Below are positions 1 to 8,294 of a DNA stretch of 64,000 bases, piece after piece. The DNA lies in assembly GCF_002943425.1 (NCBI RefSeq), contig NZ_PTRA01000001.1, forward strand, positions 1,550,001 through 1,614,000. Reading direction: 5' to 3'. The notes under the pieces are model-generated. The model made no database searches. It saw only the letters and a program-made list of their open reading frames with translations, and was not told the DNA's origin. The position numbers and the translations under genes were made by a program. The DNA comes from Siphonobacter curvatus. Its GTDB lineage: Bacteria; Bacteroidota; Bacteroidia; Cytophagales; Spirosomataceae. Each line of letters begins with the position of its first letter. Position 1 is the first letter of the stretch.

Positions 1-222
1 ATTCAGGAATTTGAGGCAAAAATTGGTAGTCTGCCAGAAGTGATGGAGTGTTACAACATCGCCGGGCCATATGACTATTTATTGAAAGTGATCGTGAAAG
101 ATATGGACGATTACCGCCGCTTCGTAGTCGAACAACTCGCGGCCCTGGCCCACATTGGCGGTCCGCAAAGCGTATTCGTAATGGCTGAAATCAAGGTTAC
201 TACGGCCTTACCCGTTGACTAG
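1..222 (+). CDS. Lrp/AsnC family regulator, C-terminal part (5' end cut by window)
   Basis: The frame is open from base 1 and ends with TAG, giving about 73 residues. They match the C-terminal effector-binding (RAM/AsnC ligand-binding) half of Lrp/AsnC regulators: a segment around LPEVMECYNIAG followed by DYLLKV and a final strand containing VFVMAEIK. These proteins are small DNA-binding regulators that sense amino acids; the helix-turn-helix half lies outside the window, so target and effector cannot be stated. The downstream DUF2490 gene is on the same strand but has its own promoter-like element. Confidence 0.8.
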   Translation: MQEFEAKIGSLPEVMECYNIAGPYDYLLKVIVKDMDDYRRFVVEQLAALAHIGGPQSVFVMAEIKVTTALPVD

Positions 223-251
223 CTATATTATGGAATTGTTAAGAATGTAAT

Positions 252-291
252 CCGCAAAATCACGATTTGATCACATCATGTACTTTTGCGG
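252..291. promoter_or_regulatory. Promoter -7 element inside an inverted repeat before the DUF2490 gene
   Basis: A Bacteroidota -7 element (TACTTTTG, 281-288) lies 21 bases before the GTG at 309. It overlaps the right arm of an 8-bp inverted repeat, CCGCAAAA at 252-259 and TTTTGCGG at 284-291. No well-placed -33 TTG was found. The dyad could be an operator, but TTTTGCGG also occurs by chance because -7 elements here are often followed by CGG. Confidence 0.45.
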
Positions 292-308
292 GATTTTAAT
301 TCTTTTCC

Positions 309-1088
309 GTGACTAAGCTACGCGTATCTTTCAAGTTTTGGGCCTGTCTGTTGCTGGGCACCACGGCCTATGCCCAAACCTCTTTAACGCCCGCCGCTCC
401 TTGGGGAAGCTGGTTTATTGGTACCCTTATACTACCCGGTGGAGATAAAAAATGGGGCGGTTTTGCCGAAGTACAGGCTCGTAGTAATGGTGTCTTCCGT
501 CAGTTTTTTTACAATGAAATGAAGGGTGGGGTTACCTACGACATCAATAAAAATTTTACGGTAGGAATGGCCGGTGGAAGGTACGCTACCTACGATTTTC
601 AGGATCTGTCGGCGGGTCCGTTGAATACGGAAGGTCGGATGTGGGAACAGCTGATTATCAATCAGTACCTAGATCGCTTGCGTTTTGAGCACCGTTACCG
701 CGTGGAACAACGCTGGTTTACGTTTCGGGATGGTACGCATCCGTATCGCAATCGAATTCGCTATCGATTGAACATGTTCATTCCGCTCAACAACAAGAGT
801 ATAAAGGATAAGACCTACTTCATTTCCATATTTGATGAGATTTTCCTAAACCCCAAAGGCCCTACGTTTGAGCGGAATCGTCTTTTTGCGGGAATTGGTT
901 ACCAGTTCAATAAACACTGGACTGCCCAGATCGGCTGGGTGAATCAGACCAATTATAGTCCGGCGAGTTTCGACAAGGGGATCTTTACGCCCATTGCCCA
1001 TTCCGGAAAAAACAACATATTCATTTCTTGGACGTACCGTCTGAATAGTCTGGGGTCCGCCGAAAAGTTACCCTCTTCGGTCGATTAA
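309..1088 (+). CDS. DUF2490 domain protein, probable outer-membrane beta-barrel
   Basis: A 259-residue protein starting at GTG, with a signal peptide ending near AYAQ (about residue 22). The body is rich in alternating aromatic strands (FEHRYRVEQRW, RIRYRLNMFIPL, FAGIGYQFNKHWTAQIGWV), which is the pattern of the DUF2490 family, predicted outer-membrane barrels of Bacteroidota. Function in the family is not established. It stands alone between the Lrp tail and a strong bidirectional terminator. GTG is chosen because it directly precedes the signal peptide and follows the -7 element by a normal leader distance. Confidence 0.8.
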   Translation: MTKLRVSFKFWACLLLGTTAYAQTSLTPAAPWGSWFIGTLILPGGDKKWGGFAEVQARSNGVFRQFFYNEMKGGVTYDINKNFTVGMAGGRYATYDFQDLSAGPLNTEGRMWEQLIINQYLDRLRFEHRYRVEQRWFTFRDGTHPYRNRIRYRLNMFIPLNNKSIKDKTYFISIFDEIFLNPKGPTFERNRLFAGIGYQFNKHWTAQIGWVNQTNYSPASFDKGIFTPIAHSGKNNIFISWTYRLNSLGSAEKLPSSVD

Positions 1089-1100
1089 TCCATGGGCATT

Positions 1101-1142
1101 ATACATCAAAAGCCTGATCACACGATCAGGCTTTTGATGTAT
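1101..1142. terminator. Bidirectional terminator between convergent genes
   Basis: Perfect 19-bp stem (1101-1119 with 1124-1142) and ACAC loop. The A-rich and T-rich flanks of each arm make it usable from both sides, for the DUF2490 gene (+) and the DUF1684 gene (-). Confidence 0.85.
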
Positions 1143-1171
1143 ATAAAGTTTTGGTTAAGCAAGAAAGACGT

Positions 1172-2053
1172 TTAATGATCGCCAAATCGCTTTTCCCCCG
1201 CCGGAATCCGTACGGCCAGTTTGTTTTGCTTGGGCGGCAGCGGGCAGGTGGCGTAAGGCGTAAAAGCACAGGGTGGGTTGATAGCCTGATTGAAATCCAG
1301 CACCGTCGTACCATCGGCACTCGGCTGGTCGGCGTATAAGAAGCGGCCTGCTCCGTAGGTGTCCTTTTTGTTTGTTTCGTCTCCAAATACAACAAAAAGT
1401 TTCTCTTCACCCGTAGCGTCGAGCCGGTAGGTTTTTCCTTCGAGTTCGAAAACTAGTGTACCCGCCAGCGGCTGATCGGAAGTTTGCCCCAGAATATTGG
1501 TAATGGCTACGGTTTTGGGCGTACTGGGTTTTTCCAGACGAGCCGTAACCCGGTACTTTTCGTTGACGGCGAAGCGTTCGATGCCATGGAAGTTTTTCAA
1601 CTGTTCGCTTTCCAAGTCACGCAAACGAATGCCGTATTGGTCGCCGCGTTTGATCACCACCCATTTTAGCGACTCATGCTGTACGGTATTAGGCTTGGTA
1701 TCAGCAGTAAAAATGATCTGCGTACCCGTAGCCTTTTGTCCATCTATTGTCACCACGGCATCGGAGGTTGGCGTAAACTGTACGACTCCGTTCTTCAGTT
1801 GAAACGTACCTAGATGGGCAGTTCCTCCGGGAAAAACCACTTTGTTGTCAGCAGCACTGCCTACCGTATTTTCTCCTTCTTTGAGCCAGAATAAACCCGC
1901 TAGATTAAGCCAGCCATCTTCGCGTTTCAACGAAGCGACGCGTTTTTGATGCCATTCTTCTAATCGGGTCTTATAAGCCGGATCGTCGGAAATCGGGCGG
2001 AATGAAGCCAGTAACAGACTCGAAGCCGCAAAAAGAATAGAACGATAAGTCAT
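1172..2053 (-). CDS. DUF1684 domain-containing secreted protein
   Basis: A 293-residue protein with an N-terminal signal peptide followed by the family hallmark stretch GWLNLAGLFWLKEGENTVGS near residues 46-65. The C-terminal half has the other DUF1684 blocks, including the TYGAGRFLYAD region and the NPPCAFTPYATCPLPP block with its two cysteines. Members are widespread, mostly secreted and of unknown function. A minus-strand -7 element lies at 2088-2095, about 35 bases before the ATG. The gene ends in the terminator shared with the DUF2490 gene. Confidence 0.88.
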   Translation of the reverse strand: MTYRSILFAASSLLLASFRPISDDPAYKTRLEEWHQKRVASLKREDGWLNLAGLFWLKEGENTVGSAADNKVVFPGGTAHLGTFQLKNGVVQFTPTSDAVVTIDGQKATGTQIIFTADTKPNTVQHESLKWVVIKRGDQYGIRLRDLESEQLKNFHGIERFAVNEKYRVTARLEKPSTPKTVAITNILGQTSDQPLAGTLVFELEGKTYRLDATGEEKLFVVFGDETNKKDTYGAGRFLYADQPSADGTTVLDFNQAINPPCAFTPYATCPLPPKQNKLAVRIPAGEKRFGDH

Positions 2054-2087
2054 GATTATAGAACCATTGTAGTACGAAAGAACATGG

Positions 2088-2095
2088 CAAATATA
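2088..2095 (-). promoter_or_regulatory. -7 promoter element for the DUF1684 gene
   Basis: Reads TATATTTG on the minus strand, an exact TAnnTTTG match, 35 bases before the start codon at 2053. The surrounding 100 bases are very AT-rich and no clear -33 element is visible. Confidence 0.5.
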
Positions 2096-2192
2096 TAAAT
2101 ATTAATTTAATCTATATATTAAGTAGAGTAAAAATATTATTTTAATTGAAATGCACACTGAAGGTGCTTGAGATAAAAAGATTGGACTGCAG

Positions 2193-2230
2193 TTAATGTA
2201 TCTAATGAAATGGGTCATTAGATACATTAA
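2193..2230. repeat. Perfect 16-bp inverted repeat upstream of the AT-rich gene
   Basis: Arms 2193-2208 and 2215-2230 are exact reverse complements around a 6-base AATGGG loop. No T tract follows, so it does not look like a terminator. It sits between two divergently transcribed genes, 83 bases before the ATG at 2313. An operator or 5' leader hairpin is possible. Confidence 0.7.
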
Positions 2231-2312
2231 GGATTTGGCCATTTATAGGTATTTGCCAGGCCTAGAGCACGGAGTACCTTTGGTTAATTCAAAGCCAAAA
2301 CCAATCTTCGTG

Positions 2313-3998
2313 ATGAGAAAAAATCTACTAATCCTAGGACTTATACTTTTTAGGTTCGTATCAGCCTACGCACAAGACCCTTTTATTTTACTACGCAGTA
2401 CTAATAAAGAAAACGAGGCCAATCAGAAAGCTATCAAATTGCCAGCTGATACGGTAAAAAATATAAAGCCGTATGACTCATATCAAAAAAAACAGGAACC
2501 TGTTTTTGTATTCAATCTAATAAGTCGTGATTCTTTATTGAAGCGTCTAGATGCACTTAATTCGCAGAAGCCAATAAATATTCCAGTAAAAAGTACTAAT
2601 AAAGAAATTATTTTATTGGATTCGCTTAAGAAAAGAGAAAGGGAAATAGAAATTTTAGAAGGTAAATTACAAATTGAAAAAAGTTTACAAAAAATAAAAT
2701 CGGATTTATATAGAGATTTGACAATTAGTTACCCAAAAGTGATAAAATTTAAGAATACATTGATTGTGTTGCCTGATAGAATAGAATTAGTAAACGCTAA
2801 GATTGAAAATGCTACAGTAGCTGTAGATACATGGTTAGCTAAATTAGACAGAGTGACTAGTTTATTTGATACTACTTATACAGTGGATATGAAGAAGATA
2901 GTCATCGAATCAGTCGCTGATAATTATGCTAAACTTCAAGCAATTAATAGAGGATTTGAAGCCCTTAAAAAGGGCCTGGACAATGTAGAAAGCTTTACTG
3001 CCAGTACGGAGTATATAGAGGCTGTAATCCTAGATTCCACAAAGTACTCTCCCCAAATAGTAGAGTTAATAGAAAAAATTGATACAAAAGATACAATGCT
3101 CAGGAACCGGCTTGCTGCTTATAACAAAACCTATGCGGAGGCTGAGAAAAAGTATATTGTTTATGACAAAAAATTAAATGATATAGTTATCAGATTCAAT
3201 AAATTAAACCTGTTCAAAGATAGTCTTCAGAGGAAGGTTGATACGTTACTATATACAATGTACAATAAGAAAAAGATTATCGATGAAGAAACTCAGGTTG
3301 GTGCATTGCCTTCTTTAATTTCTCCCCTTGGAGATATGAGACAGCTTAATTTAAACATGAATTTACTTGCTTCATTTTCTAAAAGAGTAAGTACTTCGAA
3401 TTATGTAGCCGTTGAAGGTAGGCTTTTTACTACGAACATTACTTCACTAGGTCAGGACAATCTGAAAAACTTTTTCTTGCCTGAAGTTAGTCCTTTTGGA
3501 TTTCAGTTGAAAGGTACTTATGGAAGCCAGTATCAGTACAATCATAAATTAAGACCTACTGAAAAAAAGCATTTGAATTACGGCATCACGGGTCAGCTTA
3601 ATTTTCTAACTAAGAAATTCGCATTGGCAGACACAACCAATGGGTTAAGTAATAACTTCACTAATTTCTTTATTCACGCAAAGGGTGGAGCCGAAGTAGT
3701 AATTGTTGACAGGACTTTAGGAATATACGCTAATACAAACTGGATTACTGCTATAGATAACATATCAGCGTTCGAGGCAAACTTTGTAGGAAAAGAAAAA
3801 AGCTATTGGTTCTGGGAAGTAGGGTTAAGAGGTTTGTTTGGTTCAAAGCAGGTAAGAAACGGGCTAAGCTTATCTATTGATCTTTCCTTTATTATTCCTC
3901 AACAAAAAGGTAGAGAGTTTATTAACACGGTTGATAATATTTATCCTGTATTCAGATTTGGTGTCTTAAAAAGTTTAGGATCGATTTATGAACAATAA
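2313..3998 (+). CDS. AT-rich orphan secreted protein with coiled coil and predicted C-terminal beta-barrel
   Basis: A 561-residue protein that I do not recognise. The start at 2313 is chosen because a clear signal peptide (MRKNLLILGLILFRFVSAYAQ-like, cleavage near residue 21) begins there; an upstream in-frame start at 2196 falls inside the inverted repeat. Residues about 100-330 are charged and helical (KKREREIEILEGKLQ), likely coiled coil; the last about 200 residues are aromatic and strand-rich (NYVAVEGRLF, HLNYGITGQLNF, SYWFWEVGLRGLFG), like an outer-membrane barrel. Base composition and codon use (many ATA, AGA, TTA) are far more AT-rich than the neighbours, suggesting recent acquisition. 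It could be an envelope anchor or adhesin; function is unknown. Confidence 0.8.
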   Translation: MRKNLLILGLILFRFVSAYAQDPFILLRSTNKENEANQKAIKLPADTVKNIKPYDSYQKKQEPVFVFNLISRDSLLKRLDALNSQKPINIPVKSTNKEIILLDSLKKREREIEILEGKLQIEKSLQKIKSDLYRDLTISYPKVIKFKNTLIVLPDRIELVNAKIENATVAVDTWLAKLDRVTSLFDTTYTVDMKKIVIESVADNYAKLQAINRGFEALKKGLDNVESFTASTEYIEAVILDSTKYSPQIVELIEKIDTKDTMLRNRLAAYNKTYAEAEKKYIVYDKKLNDIVIRFNKLNLFKDSLQRKVDTLLYTMYNKKKIIDEETQVGALPSLISPLGDMRQLNLNMNLLASFSKRVSTSNYVAVEGRLFTTNITSLGQDNLKNFFLPEVSPFGFQLKGTYGSQYQYNHKLRPTEKKHLNYGITGQLNFLTKKFALADTTNGLSNNFTNFFIHAKGGAEVVIVDRTLGIYANTNWITAIDNISAFEANFVGKEKSYWFWEVGLRGLFGSKQVRNGLSLSIDLSFIIPQQKGREFINTVDNIYPVFRFGVLKSLGSIYEQ

Positions 3999-4042
3999 AA
4001 AGCAGAAAGAGGATGGGACATCCCATCGTCTTTCTGCTTTTT
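3997..4042. terminator. Bidirectional terminator overlapping two stop codons
   Basis: Stem of about 20 bp with one mismatch (AAAAGCAGAAAGA...TCTTTCTGCTTTT) that overlaps the stop codon of the AT-rich gene on the plus strand and that of the minus-strand gene ending at 4041. Confidence 0.8.
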
Positions 4043-5294
4043 AGGTCTTCCGTTTCTTTTTCCGAGCCGAAGGAAAGAGTACGTTATTCAAAATCAGCCG
4101 ATAACCCGGTGAGTTGGGGTGTAAGTTCAAATCGGTAGGAGTCCGATGAAAACCGCGTTGACCTTCCGGGTCGTGACCGCTATAAAAGGTAAACTGACCC
4201 CGGCCTAGCTCGCCGTATAGGTAGCGGTACGTAGATTTGCTTTGACCTAAGACGAGTACGCTGGGTTTGACCGTAGCTTTATTGAACGCACTCGTCTGTC
4301 CGAAAAATTCACGGATGGTAGTTTCGTGATTCTGAACGAGCATGGCTGGGATCACGTCCCACTTAGCCGAAAAATCGAACAGGGAAAAATACGTATCATC
4401 CCCCCAGCCGTACCCCGAAGAAGCGTTGATATTGGAAAAGGACATGCCCGGGTAATCTTCGTCGGAAAGCTCCAGTTCGAAATTATCGAAGGCAATGGTC
4501 TTACTGAAATCCAGTTTTCCTTGAGCCTGCGGGTCTACGCCGTCACCGTCGAATACGGAGGGGACAATGTCGAGTCCTTCGGCGGCCAGAGCCACGTCCA
4601 GTGATTCGGTACCCGAGCACATGGCAAAGAGATAACCCCCACCGGCACAAAATTCCTTGATGTTTCGGGCAACTTCCAGCTTCAGTTGCGAGACTTTCGC
4701 AAAGTGGTACTTCTCCGCAATTTTCTTCTGAGCCAGCATATCGTCTGCACTCATACGGCGGCGATTCCGACCAAACTGGCCCGTAAAATCTTCGTGGTGG
4801 AGGTGTAGCCAGTCGTAGAGGTGTAGGTCACCCCGCAGGATTTCCTCGTCATACACGACTTCGTAGGGAATCTCGGCGTAGTTAAGCACCAGCAATACGG
4901 CATCGGTATCCTCGAAGGTCGCTTTACTTACTTTGATGGGGCTATACACGACAATACGGGCGGCTTTGTATAGCTTCACCACGTCCATATTCGCGTTCGG
5001 ATTCGTAATTGACTGGAGTAGGGTAGTCACCGCCGCGTCGGAAATGACTTCGTACGAAACGCCGCGAAGTTTACATTCTAGATCCAGTTCCTTCGAATAT
5101 TGCATCAGAAAACTACCACCCCGATAATTGAGCAGCCAGTCTATCTCCCGATCGGCTTTTAACTCGCGGTACGCCAGCCCGTACGCTTTGAGATGATTGG
5201 TCTGCTGGGCATCCATGGGAATCAGCAGCGAGTTGGCCCAGCTAGTGGTACATGCCAGTAGCCCTAAAAAACAGATAATCCCGAATGTCCTCAT
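4041..5294 (-). CDS. Conserved secreted protein with class I amidotransferase-like Cys elbow
   Basis: A 417-residue protein with a signal peptide (cleavage near SWAN, residue 21), then a long region with alternating strands. Around residue 226 the sequence GGGYLFAMCSGTES has a cysteine in a strand-turn-helix setting like the nucleophile elbow of class I glutamine amidotransferases (ThuA/GATase1 fold). Similar Bacteroidota proteins have, as far as I recall, been labelled asparagine synthetase B, but there is no ATP-pyrophosphatase domain or N-terminal Cys here, so that name is not supported. The C-terminal block YLYGELGRGQFTFYSGHDPE fits a ligand-binding end. Role inferred only as a periplasmic GATase-like protein. 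Confidence 0.65.
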   Translation of the reverse strand: MRTFGIICFLGLLACTTSWANSLLIPMDAQQTNHLKAYGLAYRELKADREIDWLLNYRGGSFLMQYSKELDLECKLRGVSYEVISDAAVTTLLQSITNPNANMDVVKLYKAARIVVYSPIKVSKATFEDTDAVLLVLNYAEIPYEVVYDEEILRGDLHLYDWLHLHHEDFTGQFGRNRRRMSADDMLAQKKIAEKYHFAKVSQLKLEVARNIKEFCAGGGYLFAMCSGTESLDVALAAEGLDIVPSVFDGDGVDPQAQGKLDFSKTIAFDNFELELSDEDYPGMSFSNINASSGYGWGDDTYFSLFDFSAKWDVIPAMLVQNHETTIREFFGQTSAFNKATVKPSVLVLGQSKSTYRYLYGELGRGQFTFYSGHDPEGQRGFHRTPTDLNLHPNSPGYRLILNNVLFPSARKKKRKT

Positions 5295-5735
5295 GTTCGT
5301 AGTGATTTACCATACCGAAAGCAAAGAGTAACTGGAAGAGTATCTGTAAGTTATAGAATCCTTTTAGTCTTTCCTATGCATTCGCGACGCAGGCCCGGAA
5401 AATCACGATGGCCCATATATACAGGAAGAACTTACAGAGGTTAGGTAGGGTTAGAGAAAGGAGTTGCTGAGTGAATGAATGGAGGTCGGAGTATCGCTTG
5501 CTAATGTTAAGTTGATGGTTGTTAGGAGGTCATAATTTTCTTTCTGGACAATAGACACTTGAATCCCGCCTGGCTGCGGAACGAAACGTGAAGTCTAAAG
5601 GGATGGCGGATCTGCCATTGCCTATGAACGCTTAAAAAAGCGACAAGGACCTTTACCATTCCCTCATTACTTTTGGTCTTTGAAAAGACTGAAGTTGTTT
5701 TTTATTCAGTTTTGCCGAGCTTCTTACACTGCATT
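5295..5735. other. Spacer of 441 bases with no gene
   Basis: This spacer separates divergent genes. I see no credible coding frame or structured RNA in it. The only supported signal is a -7 element (TACTTTTG, 5668-5675) for the helicase gene, 60 bases before its ATG. Confidence 0.5.
5668..5675 (+). promoter_or_regulatory. -7 promoter element for the helicase gene
   Basis: TACTTTTG matches TAnnTTTG. Its position rules out the upstream TTG at 5673 as the translation start and supports ATG at 5736, leaving a leader of about 55 bases. No clear -33 TTG. Confidence 0.5.
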
Positions 5736-8168
5736 ATGGAATCCAATACGCCTTTACAACTGGCAGCCGAGTTCATCCATTTTACCAATAAAAACATCTT
5801 TCTGACCGGAAAAGCCGGTACCGGAAAGACTACCTTTTTACACGGATTAAAGAAAACCCTGCAAAAGCGAATGGCCATTGTCGCTCCTACGGGAGTAGCG
5901 GCCATCAATGCCGGGGGCGTTACGATTCACTCGTTTTTTCAGCTACCCTTTGGTCCGTACGTGCCCGACGGCTCCACGCAGCGGCAGTTTCGTTTCGGCA
6001 AGGAAAAAATCAACCTTATCAAAAGTCTGGATTTGCTGGTTATTGATGAAATCAGTATGGTGCGGGCCGATACGCTCGACGGGATCGATGATGTCCTGCG
6101 GCGGTATAAGAATCGGGACTTACCCTTCGGCGGCGTACAGTTGTTAATGATTGGCGATTTGCACCAGCTTTCACCGGTGATTAAAGACGAAGAATGGGCC
6201 TTACTGAAACCCTATTATAACTCGGTTTATTTTTTCAGTAGCCGGGCTTTGCAGGAAAGTAATCCCGTCCGGATTGAACTAACGCACATTTACCGGCAGT
6301 CGGATACCTTTTTCATCGATTTACTGAATCAGATTCGGGAAAATCAGTTGAGTACGGAAACCTTGCAGGCCCTCAATCAGCGGCATATTCCGGATTTTAA
6401 ACCGAAGGAAGACGAAGGATATATTACGCTGACTACGCATAACGATACAGCTCTGAAGATCAATAAAGTAAAGCTAGATGAGCTAAAGGGCAAGAGCTAT
6501 ACGTTTGAAGCCACGATCAAGGATGAATTCCCGACGTATGCCTATCCCACCGAACCAGAACTGACGCTGAAAATCAATGCCCAGGTAATGTTCGTTAAAA
6601 ACGATGCTTCACGGGACAAGCTGTTTTATAACGGGAAAATCGGTCGAATTACCCGCATCGAAGACGAAACCATTTACGTCAAGTGCAAGGAAGATTACGC
6701 CGAAATTCCGGTACAGCCCGTAGAATGGCAAAACGTGAAATACGTTCTGAATGCGGAAACGAAAGAAATTGAAGAGCAGGTAATTGGGAGTTTCACCCAG
6801 ATGCCGCTAAAACTAGCCTGGGCCATTACGATTCACAAAAGTCAGGGCCTGACCTTCGAGAAAGCCATTATCGACGCCAATCTTTCCTTCGCCCACGGAC
6901 AGGTGTACGTAGCCTTGAGTCGCTGTAAAAGTTTTGAAGGCATGGTGCTGCGAAACCCACTTTCCCTAAACAGCGTCAAAACGGACGGACTCGTATCAGC
7001 CTATAATCGAGCCGCCAGCCAGCAGATTCCCGACGAGAAACAATTGAGGGAAGCCAAAATTGCCTTTCAGCAAACGATTTTAGTGGAATTGTTCGACTTC
7101 TCGGAAATTCGCTCGACCCGTCAGTACCTGAGTCGATTGCTGGATACGCATCAAACGGTAATCAATCCCGCCATTCGTCAGGCCCTGCAACGGATCCGAA
7201 CCGCTTCCGAAGAGGCGATTGATAGTGTTTCCGGAAAATTTCAGCAGCAATTGTCGCAGTATTTTCAGCAGGAGGGTTTGCCGGAAGAACAGGAGGCTTT
7301 GATGAGTCGCGTACAAAAAGGCTGTCAGTACTTTCTGGAGAAATTTGAGAACATTTTTGACGCCGAGACGCTGGACGTGGAAACGGACAACCAGCTGGTG
7401 AAAAAGTCAGTAGGGCAGGCTCTGGAAAACTACCAGCGACTCGTGACTATCAAGCGGGCAACGTTACAGGCTGGCATGAAAGGCTTTACAACCAGCGACT
7501 ACCTGCGAGCGAAAGCCAATGCGGACATTGACTTCAAGGTGCGAACCAAAGCGGCCGCGGCCAGTAGTAAATCGAGCCCTAGAGCGAGTAAAGACATGGC
7601 TCACCCCGAGTTATACTATGCTTTGAAAACCTGGCGGGATAGTCAGGCCACGGAACGCGACGTGCCGGTATACATCATTTTGCCCCAAAAATCACTCGTT
7701 GAATTAGTGGAGGTGCTGCCTACTACGCTGGCCGAACTAGAAACGGTGAAAGGGATTGGTAAGGCAAAAGTCAAAGAATTTGGGTCGGAAATCATTGAGA
7801 TCATTCAAGAGTACTGCGAAGAAAATCAGCTAGAAAAAGAAGTCATTGAGATTCCGCTGAAGAAAGAAAAGGTAGACACCAAACGCGTCAGCTTCGAGCT
7901 GTTTCAGGACGGGAAAACACTGGAAGAAATTGCCGAGGAACGTGGTCTAAATGTCGGCACTATTGAAGGACACCTGCTGCATTACGTGGGTGGGGGCGAG
8001 CTGGATGTATACGATCTCTATCCGAAAGTTCAGTTGATGCCGATTATTGAGTACTTACGGGAACATCCCCAGCAGTCGTTAGGTGAAGCAAAACTGACCT
8101 TGGGCGAAGCCGTCTCGTACAGCGAAATCAAGGCCGCTTTAAAGTACTTGGAATCACTTAATAGTTGA
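5736..8168 (+). CDS. PIF1/RecD-like helicase with HRDC and C-terminal HTH domains
   Basis: An 810-residue SF1 helicase. Walker A GKAGTGKTT is at residues 25-33 and Walker B VIDEIS near 101-106; motif VI-like region AITIHKSQG lies near residue 365 and is followed by VYVALSRCKS, typical of PIF1/RecD2 proteins. After a helical linker comes an HRDC domain (about 625-695, with VKGIGKAKVKEFG) and then a helix-turn-helix of the type found at RecQ C-termini (about 718-752, GKTLEEIAEERGLNVGTIEG). It probably unwinds DNA at structured or damaged sites. The ATG at 5736 follows a promoter -7 element. It is immediately followed by leuS, which has its own promoter. Confidence 0.88.
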   Translation: MESNTPLQLAAEFIHFTNKNIFLTGKAGTGKTTFLHGLKKTLQKRMAIVAPTGVAAINAGGVTIHSFFQLPFGPYVPDGSTQRQFRFGKEKINLIKSLDLLVIDEISMVRADTLDGIDDVLRRYKNRDLPFGGVQLLMIGDLHQLSPVIKDEEWALLKPYYNSVYFFSSRALQESNPVRIELTHIYRQSDTFFIDLLNQIRENQLSTETLQALNQRHIPDFKPKEDEGYITLTTHNDTALKINKVKLDELKGKSYTFEATIKDEFPTYAYPTEPELTLKINAQVMFVKNDASRDKLFYNGKIGRITRIEDETIYVKCKEDYAEIPVQPVEWQNVKYVLNAETKEIEEQVIGSFTQMPLKLAWAITIHKSQGLTFEKAIIDANLSFAHGQVYVALSRCKSFEGMVLRNPLSLNSVKTDGLVSAYNRAASQQIPDEKQLREAKIAFQQTILVELFDFSEIRSTRQYLSRLLDTHQTVINPAIRQALQRIRTASEEAIDSVSGKFQQQLSQYFQQEGLPEEQEALMSRVQKGCQYFLEKFENIFDAETLDVETDNQLVKKSVGQALENYQRLVTIKRATLQAGMKGFTTSDYLRAKANADIDFKVRTKAAAASSKSSPRASKDMAHPELYYALKTWRDSQATERDVPVYIILPQKSLVELVEVLPTTLAELETVKGIGKAKVKEFGSEIIEIIQEYCEENQLEKEVIEIPLKKEKVDTKRVSFELFQDGKTLEEIAEERGLNVGTIEGHLLHYVGGGELDVYDLYPKVQLMPIIEYLREHPQQSLGEAKLTLGEAVSYSEIKAALKYLESLNS

Positions 8169-8228
8169 GTTTCGTTAGTTTGGAAGCGGAAGGTGTGAAG
8201 TCTTCCTTACCTTCTGCTCAAATTTCCG

Positions 8229-8236
8229 TACTTTTG
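8229..8236 (+). promoter_or_regulatory. leuS: -7 promoter element for leuS
   Basis: TACTTTTG followed by CGG, 59 bases before the leuS ATG. The predicted leader then carries the inverted heptad tract at 8259-8293. It makes the in-frame TTG at 8241 an unlikely start. Confidence 0.5.
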
Positions 8237-8258
8237 CGGCTTGAAACCGGTTTCAGCC

Positions 8259-8293
8259 TATCAATCTGAAAACCGTAAACTGAACACTGAACC
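8259..8293 (-). repeat. Heptad tract directly before the leuS start codon
   Basis: Five consecutive 7-base units, TATCAAT, CTGAAAA, CCGTAAA, CTGAACA and CTGAACC, end one base before the ATG at 8295. On the minus strand these read as GTT-type heptads like those found after other stop codons in this window. A weaker plus-strand tract (TAGTTGA, then GTTTCGT, TAGTTTG) follows the helicase stop at 8168. Confidence 0.65.
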
Positions 8294-8294
8294 A

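Noticed and set aside
2196-2312. N-terminal extension of the AT-rich protein
   Set aside because: The upstream start lies inside the 16-bp inverted repeat and would bury the signal peptide 39 residues in.
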